Assembly: GCA_949285425.1 (NCBI GenBank) | Contig: CASEAJ010000078.1 | Location: forward strand, 1-42,565 | Source: an uncultured Porphyromonadaceae bacterium | GTDB lineage: Bacteria; Bacteroidota; Bacteroidia; Bacteroidales; Paludibacteraceae | DNA: 42,565 nt | Reading direction: 5' to 3' | Part shown: positions 24,901 to 35,494 of the stretch, piece by piece | Layout of the letters: each line of letters starts with the position of its first letter | How positions within the stretch are numbered: the first letter of the stretch is position 1 | Program-made: the position numbers and the translations under genes | Notes under the pieces: generated by a model | What the model saw: the letters and a program-made list of their open reading frames with translations, nothing else | The model's database searches: none | Told to the model about the DNA's origin: nothing

Positions 24901-25794
24901 TCCCATCTCGTCGGGGGTTTTCAGCCATTCCTGTTTGGTGTAGCGCATGCGGTTGGGGTCGTCCAGGTCTTTGCCCGTGCTCAGGCATATGAGGCGGTCG
25001 TGTGCTTCACCGTGTTCTTCTTCCACAAAATGCACGTCGTTTGTGGCTATGACTTTGGTGCCGGTTTTTTCGGCCAGTTGGAAAATGACTTCGTTCACTT
25101 CCTGTTGCCGTTCGTAGGTGGTGGTGTCGGCACCGGGCTTGTCGGTTTTGTGACGCTGCACTTCCAGGTAGTAGTCGTCGCCCCAGATGTTTTTGAACCA
25201 GGCAATGGCTTCTTCCACCTCCTGCAGGCTGCCGTGCATGATTTTCTGAGGTATTTCTCCCCCCAGACAGGCCGATGAAACAATCAGCCCCTCATGATAT
25301 TTTTCCAGCAGTTCCTTGTCTATGCGCGGCCGGTAGTAATACCCGTCAATCCATGCTTTGGAAACCAGTTTGCACAGGTTGTGATAGCCGGTCTTGTTCT
25401 TTGCAAGCAACACCAGGTGCCAACCGCTGCCATCTTCTTTCAGGTCCTTCAGTGTGTGCGAACGGCGGGCACAATAGGCTTCTACGCCGACTATCGGTTT
25501 GAAAAAGCGCTTCTGTGCATCTTCCTTTTGCTGCAGCAGGTTCGCGCGGGTTTCTTCATCGAGTCCTTCGGCCTGCAGCTGTTTGTCTATTTCTTTGATT
25601 TCGTCTTTTACTTTCCCGTTTTTCTTGGCGCAGTAGTCCAGTAGTTCTTTTATGCCGAACATGTTGCCGTGGTCGGTCAGTGCCATGGCATACATGTTGT
25701 TTCGCAGACATTTGTCTACGAGGTCGGGCACTTTCGACATGCCGTCGAGGATGGAATAGTGTGAGTGGACGTGCAAATGGACGAATGAATTCAT
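21940..25794 (-). CDS. dnaE: DNA polymerase III subunit alpha
   Basis: A 1284-residue replicative polymerase catalytic subunit. Order: N-terminal PHP domain (FVHLHVHSHYSILDGM at residues 4-19), polymerase core with GPGRGSAAGSVVAYCL (near residue 455) and the catalytic aspartates in LPDIDIDFDDDGRGDV (near 495), then KMDFLGLKTLSII, the fingers/HhH region (GLGGIKGVGEGAV), and a C-terminal OB-fold (LIKVGGLITSVRNGTSKAG, about 1055-1075). It is somewhat longer than the E. coli protein because of an insertion after the PHP start (CAKKNGKVKDEIKEIDKQLQ), which is common in Bacteroidetes. Confidence 0.95.
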   Translation of the reverse strand: MNSFVHLHVHSHYSILDGMSKVPDLVDKCLRNNMYAMALTDHGNMFGIKELLDYCAKKNGKVKDEIKEIDKQLQAEGLDEETRANLLQQKEDAQKRFFKPIVGVEAYCARRSHTLKDLKEDGSGWHLVLLAKNKTGYHNLCKLVSKAWIDGYYYRPRIDKELLEKYHEGLIVSSACLGGEIPQKIMHGSLQEVEEAIAWFKNIWGDDYYLEVQRHKTDKPGADTTTYERQQEVNEVIFQLAEKTGTKVIATNDVHFVEEEHGEAHDRLICLSTGKDLDDPNRMRYTKQEWLKTPDEMGAIFADHPELLANTLEIADKVETFSIDSPPLMPKFDIPAEFGTEEEYRQKYTEQQLFDEFTRNEKGEVVMSQEAAEKKIKQLGGYNKLYRIKLEADYLTKLAWEGAAQRYPEITDEIRERITFELYIMKTMGFPGYFLIVQDFICAARKMGVSVGPGRGSAAGSVVAYCLTITDVDPLKYDLLFERFLNPDRISLPDIDIDFDDDGRGDVLRWVTEKYGKERVAHIITYGTMATKSAIKDVGRVQKVPLPEVTALTKMVPDKFGEDKADPKTKKIPKVTLTNCFKYVPELQMARESNDRNISDTLKYAEMLEGTVRQTGVHACGVIIGADDLTNFAPLSTAKEKGSNEDVLVTQYEGSVIESVGLIKMDFLGLKTLSIIKEALSNIKKARGEDLDISHIPIDDRKTYELFSAGATVGTFQFESAGMQKYLRELQPSTFEDLIAMNALYRPGPMDYIPQFIARKHGREPIEYDIPEMELYLKDTYGITVYQEQVMLLSRLLADFTRGESDTLRKAMGKKLRDKLDHMKPDFISRGTKKGHDPKVLEKIWGDWEKFASYAFNKSHATCYSWVAYQTAYLKAHYPAEFMAANLTRNKDDIGEVSKFMDECKNMGMKVLGPDVNESDLNFTVNTDGNIRFGLGGIKGVGEGAVLALVKEREKNGRFLSIFDFIERVNLTACNKKTIESLALSGAFDSLGDVRREQLFAENSKGENVLESIVRYGNKYQTDKAMASSSLFGDTDAVEIAKPEIPHVPEWPAIERLNKERDLIGMYLSSHPLDEYEFEMKHLCNTTTTELKDLEAIKGRSLIKVGGLITSVRNGTSKAGNPYGIFTIEDYEGPYEFALFGKNYVEFGKYMIPNYHVCVSGVVQQKGADYKYRKENTDPNAPKEWEFKIQHIDELGEIKAKFLKSIVLSVSLQMLSDDFVDKLTRTVKKNKGNTNLYVEVLDDDSSDKVMLFSRQHRFEMNKDMYSLLKDARNSGTLLNMEVKS

Positions 25795-25969
25795 TTCTTC
25801 TCCTTTTCTAATATTAAACGGTTGAGCCTCAAGACAGTTCTTTGTCGGGCATTGGGGGCATAAAAATAAGGCTTTTCGGCAGGCCGGAAAAATAATTTAA
25901 CAACATTGTTTCGGCGTGTAACTGTTTTTCGGCTGCTTTTGAAGGGATGTCAAATTGTACGTTGCCCCA

Positions 25970-26515
25970 TTATGATATACTTTCTTCGCCGTTCGGGCAG
26001 CGGTTGTATTGTTGTACCAGTCTGACTATGCGTTCGGTTATTTCCAAGTCGTTTCCTTCAAGGGTGTATGCGGCACGGCTGTAGTAGGGTTCGCGTCGGG
26101 TCAGACTCTCAGTGACAAAAAGCAGCAATTCTTCGTCGCTTTTGCCGGCCACGAGCGGACGGCTTTCTTGCGATGAGAGCTGGATGCGCAGCTTCAGGTC
26201 TTGCGGACTGAACTTCAGATACAGGGTCATGCCGTGTCGGTTCATGAGTTCCATGTTGTCGTAAAAGCAAGGCACTCCCCCGCCCGTAGCAACAATGAGG
26301 TTGCCTTCGGTCCGGCATACGGCTTCAAGGTGCTTTCTTTCCATGCGTCGGAATGCATCTTCTCCTTGGGCTGCGAAAATGGCCGATACCGACTGTCCCT
26401 CCCTTTGTTCGATTTCTTCGTCGAGGTCGATGAATTTATATCCTGTGAGTCGGGCCACTTCCCTCCCGATGGTGGTTTTGCCCGAAGCCATGAAGCCGAT
26501 GAGAAAGAAACGCAT
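25970..26515 (-). CDS. aroK: Shikimate kinase
   Basis: A 181-residue P-loop kinase that phosphorylates shikimate at O3 in aromatic amino acid synthesis. The Walker A motif is GFMASGKTT at residues 7-15; then FIDLDEEIEQREGQSV (about 32-47) with the shikimate-binding Asp, FRRMERKHL with its Arg, ATGGGVPCF (about 78-86) and the LID arginine region SRPLV. The ATG at 26515 is used because a TACCTTTG -7 box lies at 26564-26557; the longer in-frame start at 26608 precedes that box. A palindrome array begins about 70 bp upstream of the box. Confidence 0.93.
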   Translation of the reverse strand: MRFFLIGFMASGKTTIGREVARLTGYKFIDLDEEIEQREGQSVSAIFAAQGEDAFRRMERKHLEAVCRTEGNLIVATGGGVPCFYDNMELMNRHGMTLYLKFSPQDLKLRIQLSSQESRPLVAGKSDEELLLFVTESLTRREPYYSRAAYTLEGNDLEITERIVRLVQQYNRCPNGEESIS

Positions 26516-26556
26516 AGTGAATGTGTTGGAGTTTGTAAATGTATTGTTTTCTGTTG

Positions 26557-26564
26557 CAAAGGTA
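26557..26564 (-). promoter_or_regulatory. -7 promoter box of aroK
   Basis: On the minus strand this reads TACCTTTG, followed by CAAC, and lies about 42 nt before the aroK ATG. It matches TAnnTTTG. Confidence 0.6.
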
Positions 26565-26634
26565 ATGTTTTTTTCTGTCTGTGCGCATTCGTTTGCTTTG
26601 TTGACCATGAAGGGTTGTTGATGTGAAAGCCAAT

Positions 26635-26732
26635 ATTCTATAGCCTGCGCTTGGAGGTCATATAGCCTCCGTACGCAGGCTATGTAACCTCCGTACGCAG
26701 GTTATATGACCTCCGCACGGAGGCTATAGAAT
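26635..26732. repeat. 98-bp array of four 18-bp palindromes (element 3)
   Basis: Flanked by ATTCTAT and ATAGAAT. Units start at 26642, 26664, 26686 and 26708, an exact 22-bp pitch with 4-bp spacers ATAT, ATGT and ATAT. Units are AGCCTGCGCTTGGAGGTC (imperfect), AGCCTCCGTACGCAGGCT, AACCTCCGTACGCAGGTT and GACCTCCGCACGGAGGCT. The total of 98 bp equals element 2. It lies between divergent aroK and the GH97 gene. Confidence 0.9.
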
Positions 26733-29183
<2,451 letters not shown>

Positions 29184-29312
29184 AAACGGATAAGGGTAGA
29201 ATAAAAAGAATGTAAAAATAATACATTTTTATTCAAACAATATATAAAATAGCTTGTTATATATAAACAAGGCTTTAGTTACTAGATTGTCTAACCACAA
29301 AAAACAAACTGC

Positions 29313-32300
29313 ATGAGAATCTTAAATGTCAAATTGTTTTTGGCAGCCGTTTTCTGTTTGGGGGTATTTGCCGTTTCCGCACAGCAAATCAAGGTATCGG
29401 GCACGGTGACCGACCCTGTACACGGCGAATCAATTATCGGTGCCAATATCATGGAAAAAGGTACTACCAACGGTACCATCACTGATTATAATGGGGAGTT
29501 CTCCCTTACGGTTGATCCTTCGGCCACCTTGGTGGTCTCATACATTGGTTATATGCCGCAGGAAATTGCGGTGAACGGGCGTACTTCGCTTGTTGTTGAG
29601 TTGCAAGAAGAGACGGTCTCGTTGAAGGAAGTGGTTGCCATCGGCTACGGCTCGCAGAAGAAAAAAGAAGTGACCGGTTCGGTGGCTTCGGTAAAATCGG
29701 AGGACTTCAATGCCGGGGTCAAAACCAATCCATTGGGGTTGTTGCAAGGCAAAGTGGCGGGCTTGAACATCATCAAGACCTCCAGTGATCCTACCAATAC
29801 CGGATATAACATTCAAATACGCGGTTTTTCCACACTTGATAAGGGGGCGGGTACTTCACCTCTTTACATCGTGGATGGTATTCCCGTGAACAACATTGAC
29901 AACATATCGCCGGATGAAATTGCCTCGATGGATGTGTTGAAAGACGGTTCGGCTGCGGCCATTTACGGCACACGCGGAACGAATGGAGTCATCATCATTA
30001 CCACCAAGCGGGGAAGCAGTTTCTCGGACAAGGCTGTTACGCAGGTGGAATATTCAGGCTACGTGTCTGCTTCGGTGCGTAATGGTGACATGGGCATGGC
30101 AACACCTGAAGAGTTTCGCAATCTCAGCGAATTATCAGGCGGCAAGGTGAATCCTGTGTTGTACGAAGGCCCGAACGGCGAAACCTACAACACCGACTGG
30201 CTGGGGGCCTTGACCCGTCCGGCGGCTTTGACACACAACCACAACGTGGCAGTGTCGGGTGCATCGCGCAGTTTCAACTATCGTGCATCTATTAATTACA
30301 AAAATGCCGAAGGCATCGCCCGGAATTCAAACAGGGAGGAAATCATTGCGAAGTTGGCTGCAAGTCAGAAAGCACTTGATGGCTGGCTGGAGTTGCAGTA
30401 TGACTTTTTGTATATGCATTACCGCAATGACTTTTTCTGTGGTGATTTTAAGCAGGCGGCTATCGTCAATCCTTCTTATCCGATATACGATTCTTCGACC
30501 CCTTCGGGTTATTTCATGCCGCAAGGCACGGGTCAGTCAAATCCGGTGGAAAACATGAACCAGAAGGAGTCGTACAAGGATGGTAATTATTTCCGTGGTT
30601 CGGTAAAAGCCACAGTCAACATCAAACCGGTGGAAGGATTGAAATTGTCGGGCTTTGCAGCAATGGAAGAGGGTGATAATCGTGCTTTCTGGTATAACCG
30701 CATTATCAATACGGACGAAAGCGGTTCGGGCAAGGCCGGTCGCGACAATGATTTCAATGTAAACAAATTGTTTGAACTGACAGCCGACTATGCCAAACAG
30801 TGGGGTGGGCATGCTCTTACTGCAGTGGCAGGTTTTTCTTATCAGAACTTTATGTATGACGGGTCGAGCATTAGCAATAAGGGCTTTCCTACCGATAATG
30901 CCAAATATTATCAGATAGGAAACGGTGATGCATCCAAGCAGTATTTAAACGCTTCGTCTTATCGCAATTCGAATACTTTGGCTGCTTTGTTTGCCCGTGC
31001 AAACTATAACTACATGGACAAGTATTTGCTGTCCGCATCAATACGTCGTGAAGGCTCTTCCCGCTTCGGAGCAAACAACAAATGGGGATGGTTCCCGGCG
31101 GTTAGTGCTGGTTGGCGTTTGAGTGGAGAAGACTTTATGTCGGATGTAGCTTGGGTGGACGATTTGAAACTTCGTCTCGGCTTTGGGATGACAGGTAATA
31201 ATTTGGCTTCCGATTTGCGTTCGATGGCCATGCTTTCCAACGGTGGTACTTTTTGGTATAATGGGGCGTATGTCTACACCTACGGTGTGGCGCAGAATGT
31301 GAACCCCGATTTGCGTTGGGAAAAAAAGGCGGAATACAACTTCGGAGTAGACTATGCCTTCTTTGGTAACCGTCTGTATGGTAGTATCGATGCCTACTAC
31401 CGTCATACGAGCGATTTGTTGTGGGATTATGAAGTGCCTACGCCTCCTTACCAGTTCCCTACGTTGTTGGCTAATGCCGGACAGATGGACAGTTATGGCT
31501 TGGAACTGGCTATTAGCGGTGTACCTGTACAGACTAAGGACTGGAGTTGGGTGACGACTCCGACCATTGCTTTTAACCGAAACTATATCACCCGACTTTC
31601 CGATCCGTCGAAGGGATTTAACTACAAACAGACCACTTCGGGTGGCGTGGGTGAAAACGGCATCATGAACACGAACACACAAATCTTGATTGAAGGAGAA
31701 TCGGTGGGTGCTTTCTATGGGTACAAATTCTTTGGCTTCAAGAGTGATGGTACATGGATGTTTGAAACGCCGGCGGGTGGTTACACTTCCGACCCGAACG
31801 AGGGTCAGCGTCAGGTGCTTGGCAGTGCGCAACCGCTGTTTACATTCGGTTGGAACAACGTGGTGCGTTTCCGCAATTGGGACTTTACGGCTTTCTTCCG
31901 TGGTGTGTATGGCAACAAAATACTGAACGTAAGCCGTTGGGCTTACGGTCCACAGTCATCGCAATCGCTCAATGTCTATCTGAAAGATGCTTTGGCCAAT
32001 GATGAGGATGGTGTCAGATATTCCAACAAAACCAATTTTTCTGACTATTACTTGGAAAACGGTTCATACATCAAACTGGACAACGTGACGGTGGGCTATA
32101 CGTTCAACCTGAAAGAAAATAAATATGTGCAGTCGCTTCGTCTGTATGCTACCGGACAAAATCTTTTTACCTTGACTGCCTACAGCGGGCAGGATCCGGA
32201 AGTGAATACGACCGGTGTGTGGGATGCCGGCATCGACTATCCTGACTTTTATCCTACGGTGGCTACGTTCCTCGTTGGGTTGAACCTCTCTCTGCATTAA
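29313..32300 (+). CDS. susC: SusC-like TonB-dependent outer-membrane oligosaccharide importer
   Basis: A 995-residue outer-membrane transporter expected to import maltooligosaccharides with energy from TonB. Order: signal peptide (cleavage near SAQQ, residue 24), a carboxypeptidase-regulatory-like beta-sandwich (VSGTVTDPVHGESIIGANI), a TonB-box-like and SusC signature region (LKEVVAIGYGSQKKKEVTGS, about 103-122), plug domain (IRGFSTLDKG, PLYIVDGIPVNNI, DVLKDGSAAAIYGTRGTNG), and a long beta-barrel ending in an aromatic-rich strand, TVATFLVGLNLSLH. No anti-sigma-interacting STN domain is visible, in keeping with control by a SusR-type regulator. susD follows after 33 bp. Confidence 0.94.
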   Translation: MRILNVKLFLAAVFCLGVFAVSAQQIKVSGTVTDPVHGESIIGANIMEKGTTNGTITDYNGEFSLTVDPSATLVVSYIGYMPQEIAVNGRTSLVVELQEETVSLKEVVAIGYGSQKKKEVTGSVASVKSEDFNAGVKTNPLGLLQGKVAGLNIIKTSSDPTNTGYNIQIRGFSTLDKGAGTSPLYIVDGIPVNNIDNISPDEIASMDVLKDGSAAAIYGTRGTNGVIIITTKRGSSFSDKAVTQVEYSGYVSASVRNGDMGMATPEEFRNLSELSGGKVNPVLYEGPNGETYNTDWLGALTRPAALTHNHNVAVSGASRSFNYRASINYKNAEGIARNSNREEIIAKLAASQKALDGWLELQYDFLYMHYRNDFFCGDFKQAAIVNPSYPIYDSSTPSGYFMPQGTGQSNPVENMNQKESYKDGNYFRGSVKATVNIKPVEGLKLSGFAAMEEGDNRAFWYNRIINTDESGSGKAGRDNDFNVNKLFELTADYAKQWGGHALTAVAGFSYQNFMYDGSSISNKGFPTDNAKYYQIGNGDASKQYLNASSYRNSNTLAALFARANYNYMDKYLLSASIRREGSSRFGANNKWGWFPAVSAGWRLSGEDFMSDVAWVDDLKLRLGFGMTGNNLASDLRSMAMLSNGGTFWYNGAYVYTYGVAQNVNPDLRWEKKAEYNFGVDYAFFGNRLYGSIDAYYRHTSDLLWDYEVPTPPYQFPTLLANAGQMDSYGLELAISGVPVQTKDWSWVTTPTIAFNRNYITRLSDPSKGFNYKQTTSGGVGENGIMNTNTQILIEGESVGAFYGYKFFGFKSDGTWMFETPAGGYTSDPNEGQRQVLGSAQPLFTFGWNNVVRFRNWDFTAFFRGVYGNKILNVSRWAYGPQSSQSLNVYLKDALANDEDGVRYSNKTNFSDYYLENGSYIKLDNVTVGYTFNLKENKYVQSLRLYATGQNLFTLTAYSGQDPEVNTTGVWDAGIDYPDFYPTVATFLVGLNLSLH

Positions 32301-32333
32301 TCTGATATGTAAAAACAAAAAAGGAATAACGAT

Positions 32334-34028
32334 ATGAAAAGTAAATGGATATATGGATTGGCGGTTACCTTTGCTGCCTTGTCGTTCACCTCGTGCGAAG
32401 GCATGTTGGATGAAAAGAACTATGGCAATCCTACCATGGAGGACATGTTGTCTAATGAGGAGAATGTGGTTTTGCTGGTAGGACAGGCCTATGCCGATGT
32501 GAAGTGGTTGCACGACCACTGGGGCTATTGGGGAGTGGCATCTCTTACTTCTGATGAATGTGTGTGTCCTATACGTATGCCAGGTGAACACTGGTCGGAT
32601 GGCAGTTATTGGAAGAACTTGAATACGCATCGTTGGAACGAGTTTGCCGATGCATTCAAGAATATTTGGAACACGACTATTTCCGGAGCGGTGCTTTGTA
32701 ACAAACTCATTGCCACACTGAGTGACAATAAGTCGGCTATGACTCCTGAAGTGTATGCCCAGTATGTGGGTGAGCTGGAAGTGTTGCGCAGTTATTATTA
32801 TTATATGTTGTTCGACTGTTTCGGACGCATTCCCTATCTTGAAAAGTTCGAGGAAGACACCCGGCCCTTGATGGAGCCGGAAGATGTGTGGTCGCATCTT
32901 GTGGCTTGCCTTGAACGCAATGCTCCCAATCTGCCGGTAGTGACGGATGCGAACCGGGCACAGAATTATGGCCGGGTGACACAGGGTTTTGCCTATGCTT
33001 TGCTGGCACGCCTTTACCTGAATGCCGAGTCGTTTGGCTGTACGCCGCAAAATGTGGCGGTTGAAGGAGTGAAAATCGCTTCGGCCAATGACTTTTACAC
33101 GAATGCGGTGCGCTGTTGCGATGAGGTAATCAACTCGGGTTCCTATTCGATAGAAGCTGACTTTTTCAACAATTTTCTCATTGAAAACCAGAACAGCCGT
33201 GAAAACATATTTGTCATTGTAGAAAACGGGAATGCCGACTTCGACCTTCGTTACAACGGCAGTATGTCCAATAAATTGCGTCTTTTATCGCTCACCTTGC
33301 ACTATTCGCACCAAGCCACATGGGGTCTGATTGAAAAACCATGGAACGGTTTCTGTGCGCGTCCGTCGTTTATGAAACGTTATGCCGCGACCGATGTGCG
33401 GGGAGCCGGCAATGAAGGACAGGGCACGAAGAATACCAAGAAGTGGGGCTGGTTCGTCGGTCCGGTGTATGATGCGGATGGTGTCGTGTTGCAGAAAGAT
33501 GAAAACGGCGATGATGCCATCATACGTCCCGAAATAGAGTCGTTGGATGCGGCCAACTGGTGGGACGGAGCACGACTAATGAAGTATGAAGTAGATAAAG
33601 AGAAAAAATATCAGTACAGTGAAAACGACTTCGTGTTGTTCCGGTATGCAGATGTGCTTTATATGAAAGAGGAGGCTATCCTGCGGGGTGGGCAGGGAAC
33701 ATCGGAAGCTCAAACCCTCGACTTCAAACGTATACGGCAGCGTGCTTTTGCCTACGATGATGATCCGGAAGCCTCTTTTGAAGCTGCCTATCCGAAAGCT
33801 TTGACTCTTGAAGGACTGCTGGACGAACGAGGACGCGAATTCGCATGGGAAAATCTGCGCCGCCGCGACCTGATACGTTATGGCAAGTTCAATGATCCGA
33901 AATATGTGGAATATGTGACCGGTACCGAACCGCATCGCAAATGGTTCCCTATTCCTTATTCGGTACTTGAAAAGTCGGTGCGTGATGAAAACGGGCAGCC
34001 CATTTGGACGCAAAATCCGGGTTATTGA
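32334..34028 (+). CDS. susD: SusD-like starch/maltooligosaccharide-binding outer-membrane lipoprotein
   Basis: A 564-residue surface lipoprotein of the RagB/SusD family that caps SusC and binds starch helices. The lipobox is FTSC (Cys 21). TPR-like helices carry family landmarks: GELEVLRSYYYYMLFDCFGRIPY (about 142-164, shown in part), VTQGFAYALLARLYLNAESF (about 216-235), NAVRCCDEVINSGSYSIEADF, then a late VLFRYADVLYMKEEAILRGG and LLDERGREFAWENLRRRDLIRYGKF block. It belongs with the preceding susC and the SusE-like gene 52 bp downstream. Confidence 0.94.
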   Translation: MKSKWIYGLAVTFAALSFTSCEGMLDEKNYGNPTMEDMLSNEENVVLLVGQAYADVKWLHDHWGYWGVASLTSDECVCPIRMPGEHWSDGSYWKNLNTHRWNEFADAFKNIWNTTISGAVLCNKLIATLSDNKSAMTPEVYAQYVGELEVLRSYYYYMLFDCFGRIPYLEKFEEDTRPLMEPEDVWSHLVACLERNAPNLPVVTDANRAQNYGRVTQGFAYALLARLYLNAESFGCTPQNVAVEGVKIASANDFYTNAVRCCDEVINSGSYSIEADFFNNFLIENQNSRENIFVIVENGNADFDLRYNGSMSNKLRLLSLTLHYSHQATWGLIEKPWNGFCARPSFMKRYAATDVRGAGNEGQGTKNTKKWGWFVGPVYDADGVVLQKDENGDDAIIRPEIESLDAANWWDGARLMKYEVDKEKKYQYSENDFVLFRYADVLYMKEEAILRGGQGTSEAQTLDFKRIRQRAFAYDDDPEASFEAAYPKALTLEGLLDERGREFAWENLRRRDLIRYGKFNDPKYVEYVTGTEPHRKWFPIPYSVLEKSVRDENGQPIWTQNPGY

Positions 34029-34080
34029 AACAAAAGCAAAATATATAGAATACCAATCATCAATTTAATTAACATCAATC

Positions 34081-35325
34081 ATGAAGAAGATTAATTTATT
34101 TGCAGGAGCCTTGGCTCTGTTGGCCGTATGTGCCGTGTCTTGTGAAAAAAACAAAGGTAATGTTCCTGACATTGACGACATTATTGAAGATGGCTTTTAT
34201 GTGGCTGGTCCTGCCACCGGTTCGGAACTTTTGCAAGTTGACTACAAAATGGCTACAGGCCTGAATGAAGTGGACAAAACGAAACGTGCCGGGATGTATG
34301 AAAAATATGTGGCTCTTGAAGCAGACAAGGATTTTTATCTCTTGTTGCGTGAGGCGCAGGTGGAAACCCGCTACAGTGCCGGATTGGAAGATTTCAATAC
34401 GGATGGTGAAAATGATCAGCCCAAAGTCACATTGAAACGTGGTGTGTTGCAGACAGGGGCGGCAGCCCCGGCCATGAAAGTGGCGGAAAGCGGTCTCTAT
34501 CACATTGTGCTCGATTTGAATGAGGCTGCTGATTTGGCTAATGCCCAAATTGTTGTGGCTCCGGCCCAGTGGGGTGTGCGGGGTGCAATGAACGGTTGGG
34601 GTTTCACTGCGTTTGAAACTCCTGAGTTTAACCGTACGACCATGACTTATGTAATGGAAAATGTGACAGTACCAAGCACGGGAGCCTTCAAGTTTGCTTA
34701 TGGAGGGGGTTGGAAAATACAACTGGACGATGCCGGTTTGGTTAAAGCCAATACAAATTTAGGTAACGACACGGATGTTGCCGCCGACTTGATGCCGAAT
34801 GACCTTGTTCCCAATGGTAAGGATATTAATATAGCACGTGGTATTTATACAATTAAACTTACTTGGAAATTGGCACAGGGAGATATCAAGAATAGTTTTT
34901 CAGCTGAAATGAAGCAAACTGGAACATTGGAGGCGGTTGACTACAGCAACTGTGAAATGGAACTGGTAGGTAGTGGTGTGGCCGAACAAGAAGGTAGCGC
35001 CCCCGATACCGAATCGGGTTGGAACTGGGGTAATGTGCTGCCGGCCGGAAAGCCTGCCGTAAACGGAACAGTGTACACTTGGACTTGGAACAAGGCTCAA
35101 CTGCTGGCCGATGGTTTTAAAATCCGTACTGTTGCAGCCAAAGAGTCGGGTGGTGTGGCCGCTTTCGATTTAGGTGGTGCTGCTGTCGATTTGGCCAATT
35201 CGGTAGCGGGTATTGAAACCCCCGATGGCAATATAGTGGCTCCTGCCGGAACGTATGACATTACGTTGACTATCGATGGAGCAACCGATGTGAAAACGAT
35301 TGTGATTAAGCCGGCTGCCGAATAG
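34081..35325 (+). CDS. susE: SusE-like starch-binding outer-membrane lipoprotein
   Basis: A 414-residue surface lipoprotein with lipobox VSCE (Cys 21). After a short linker come beta-sandwich modules: an N-terminal domain, a middle SusE/SusF-type starch-binding module with GVRGAMNGWGFTAFE (about 164-178) and FKFAYGGGWKIQLDDAGLVK (about 202-221), and a C-terminal module with EMELVGSG, NGTVYTWTWNKAQLLADGFKIR. SusE and SusF bind starch without cutting it and tune the length of sugars that enter. Only one such gene is present here. It is followed by a hairpin terminator, which should lower expression of the downstream amylase. The name is by position and fold; sequence divergence within the family is high. 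Confidence 0.82.
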   Translation: MKKINLFAGALALLAVCAVSCEKNKGNVPDIDDIIEDGFYVAGPATGSELLQVDYKMATGLNEVDKTKRAGMYEKYVALEADKDFYLLLREAQVETRYSAGLEDFNTDGENDQPKVTLKRGVLQTGAAAPAMKVAESGLYHIVLDLNEAADLANAQIVVAPAQWGVRGAMNGWGFTAFETPEFNRTTMTYVMENVTVPSTGAFKFAYGGGWKIQLDDAGLVKANTNLGNDTDVAADLMPNDLVPNGKDINIARGIYTIKLTWKLAQGDIKNSFSAEMKQTGTLEAVDYSNCEMELVGSGVAEQEGSAPDTESGWNWGNVLPAGKPAVNGTVYTWTWNKAQLLADGFKIRTVAAKESGGVAAFDLGGAAVDLANSVAGIETPDGNIVAPAGTYDITLTIDGATDVKTIVIKPAAE

Positions 35326-35340
35326 GCCCGAAAAACCTTC

Positions 35341-35381
35341 ATGGCGGTTCTGTGTGCGGATAGAACCGCCATGTTTTTTTT
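35341..35381 (+). terminator. Intrinsic terminator inside the sus locus, after susE
   Basis: ATGGCGGTTCT (35341-35351) pairs with AGAACCGCCAT (35362-35372) around a 10-nt loop and is followed by G and eight T residues. It separates susBCDE from the amylase gene, which may depend on read-through or its own promoter. Confidence 0.88.
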
Positions 35382-35494
35382 GATTTTATAATTTGAATGA
35401 TATAACGTCATGTTCTTTTGGAAAACTTGCACCGAAGTGCATGTCAAATTTTTGTGATTTTTGCTTTGAATCAATTTAAATAAATCTATATAGA

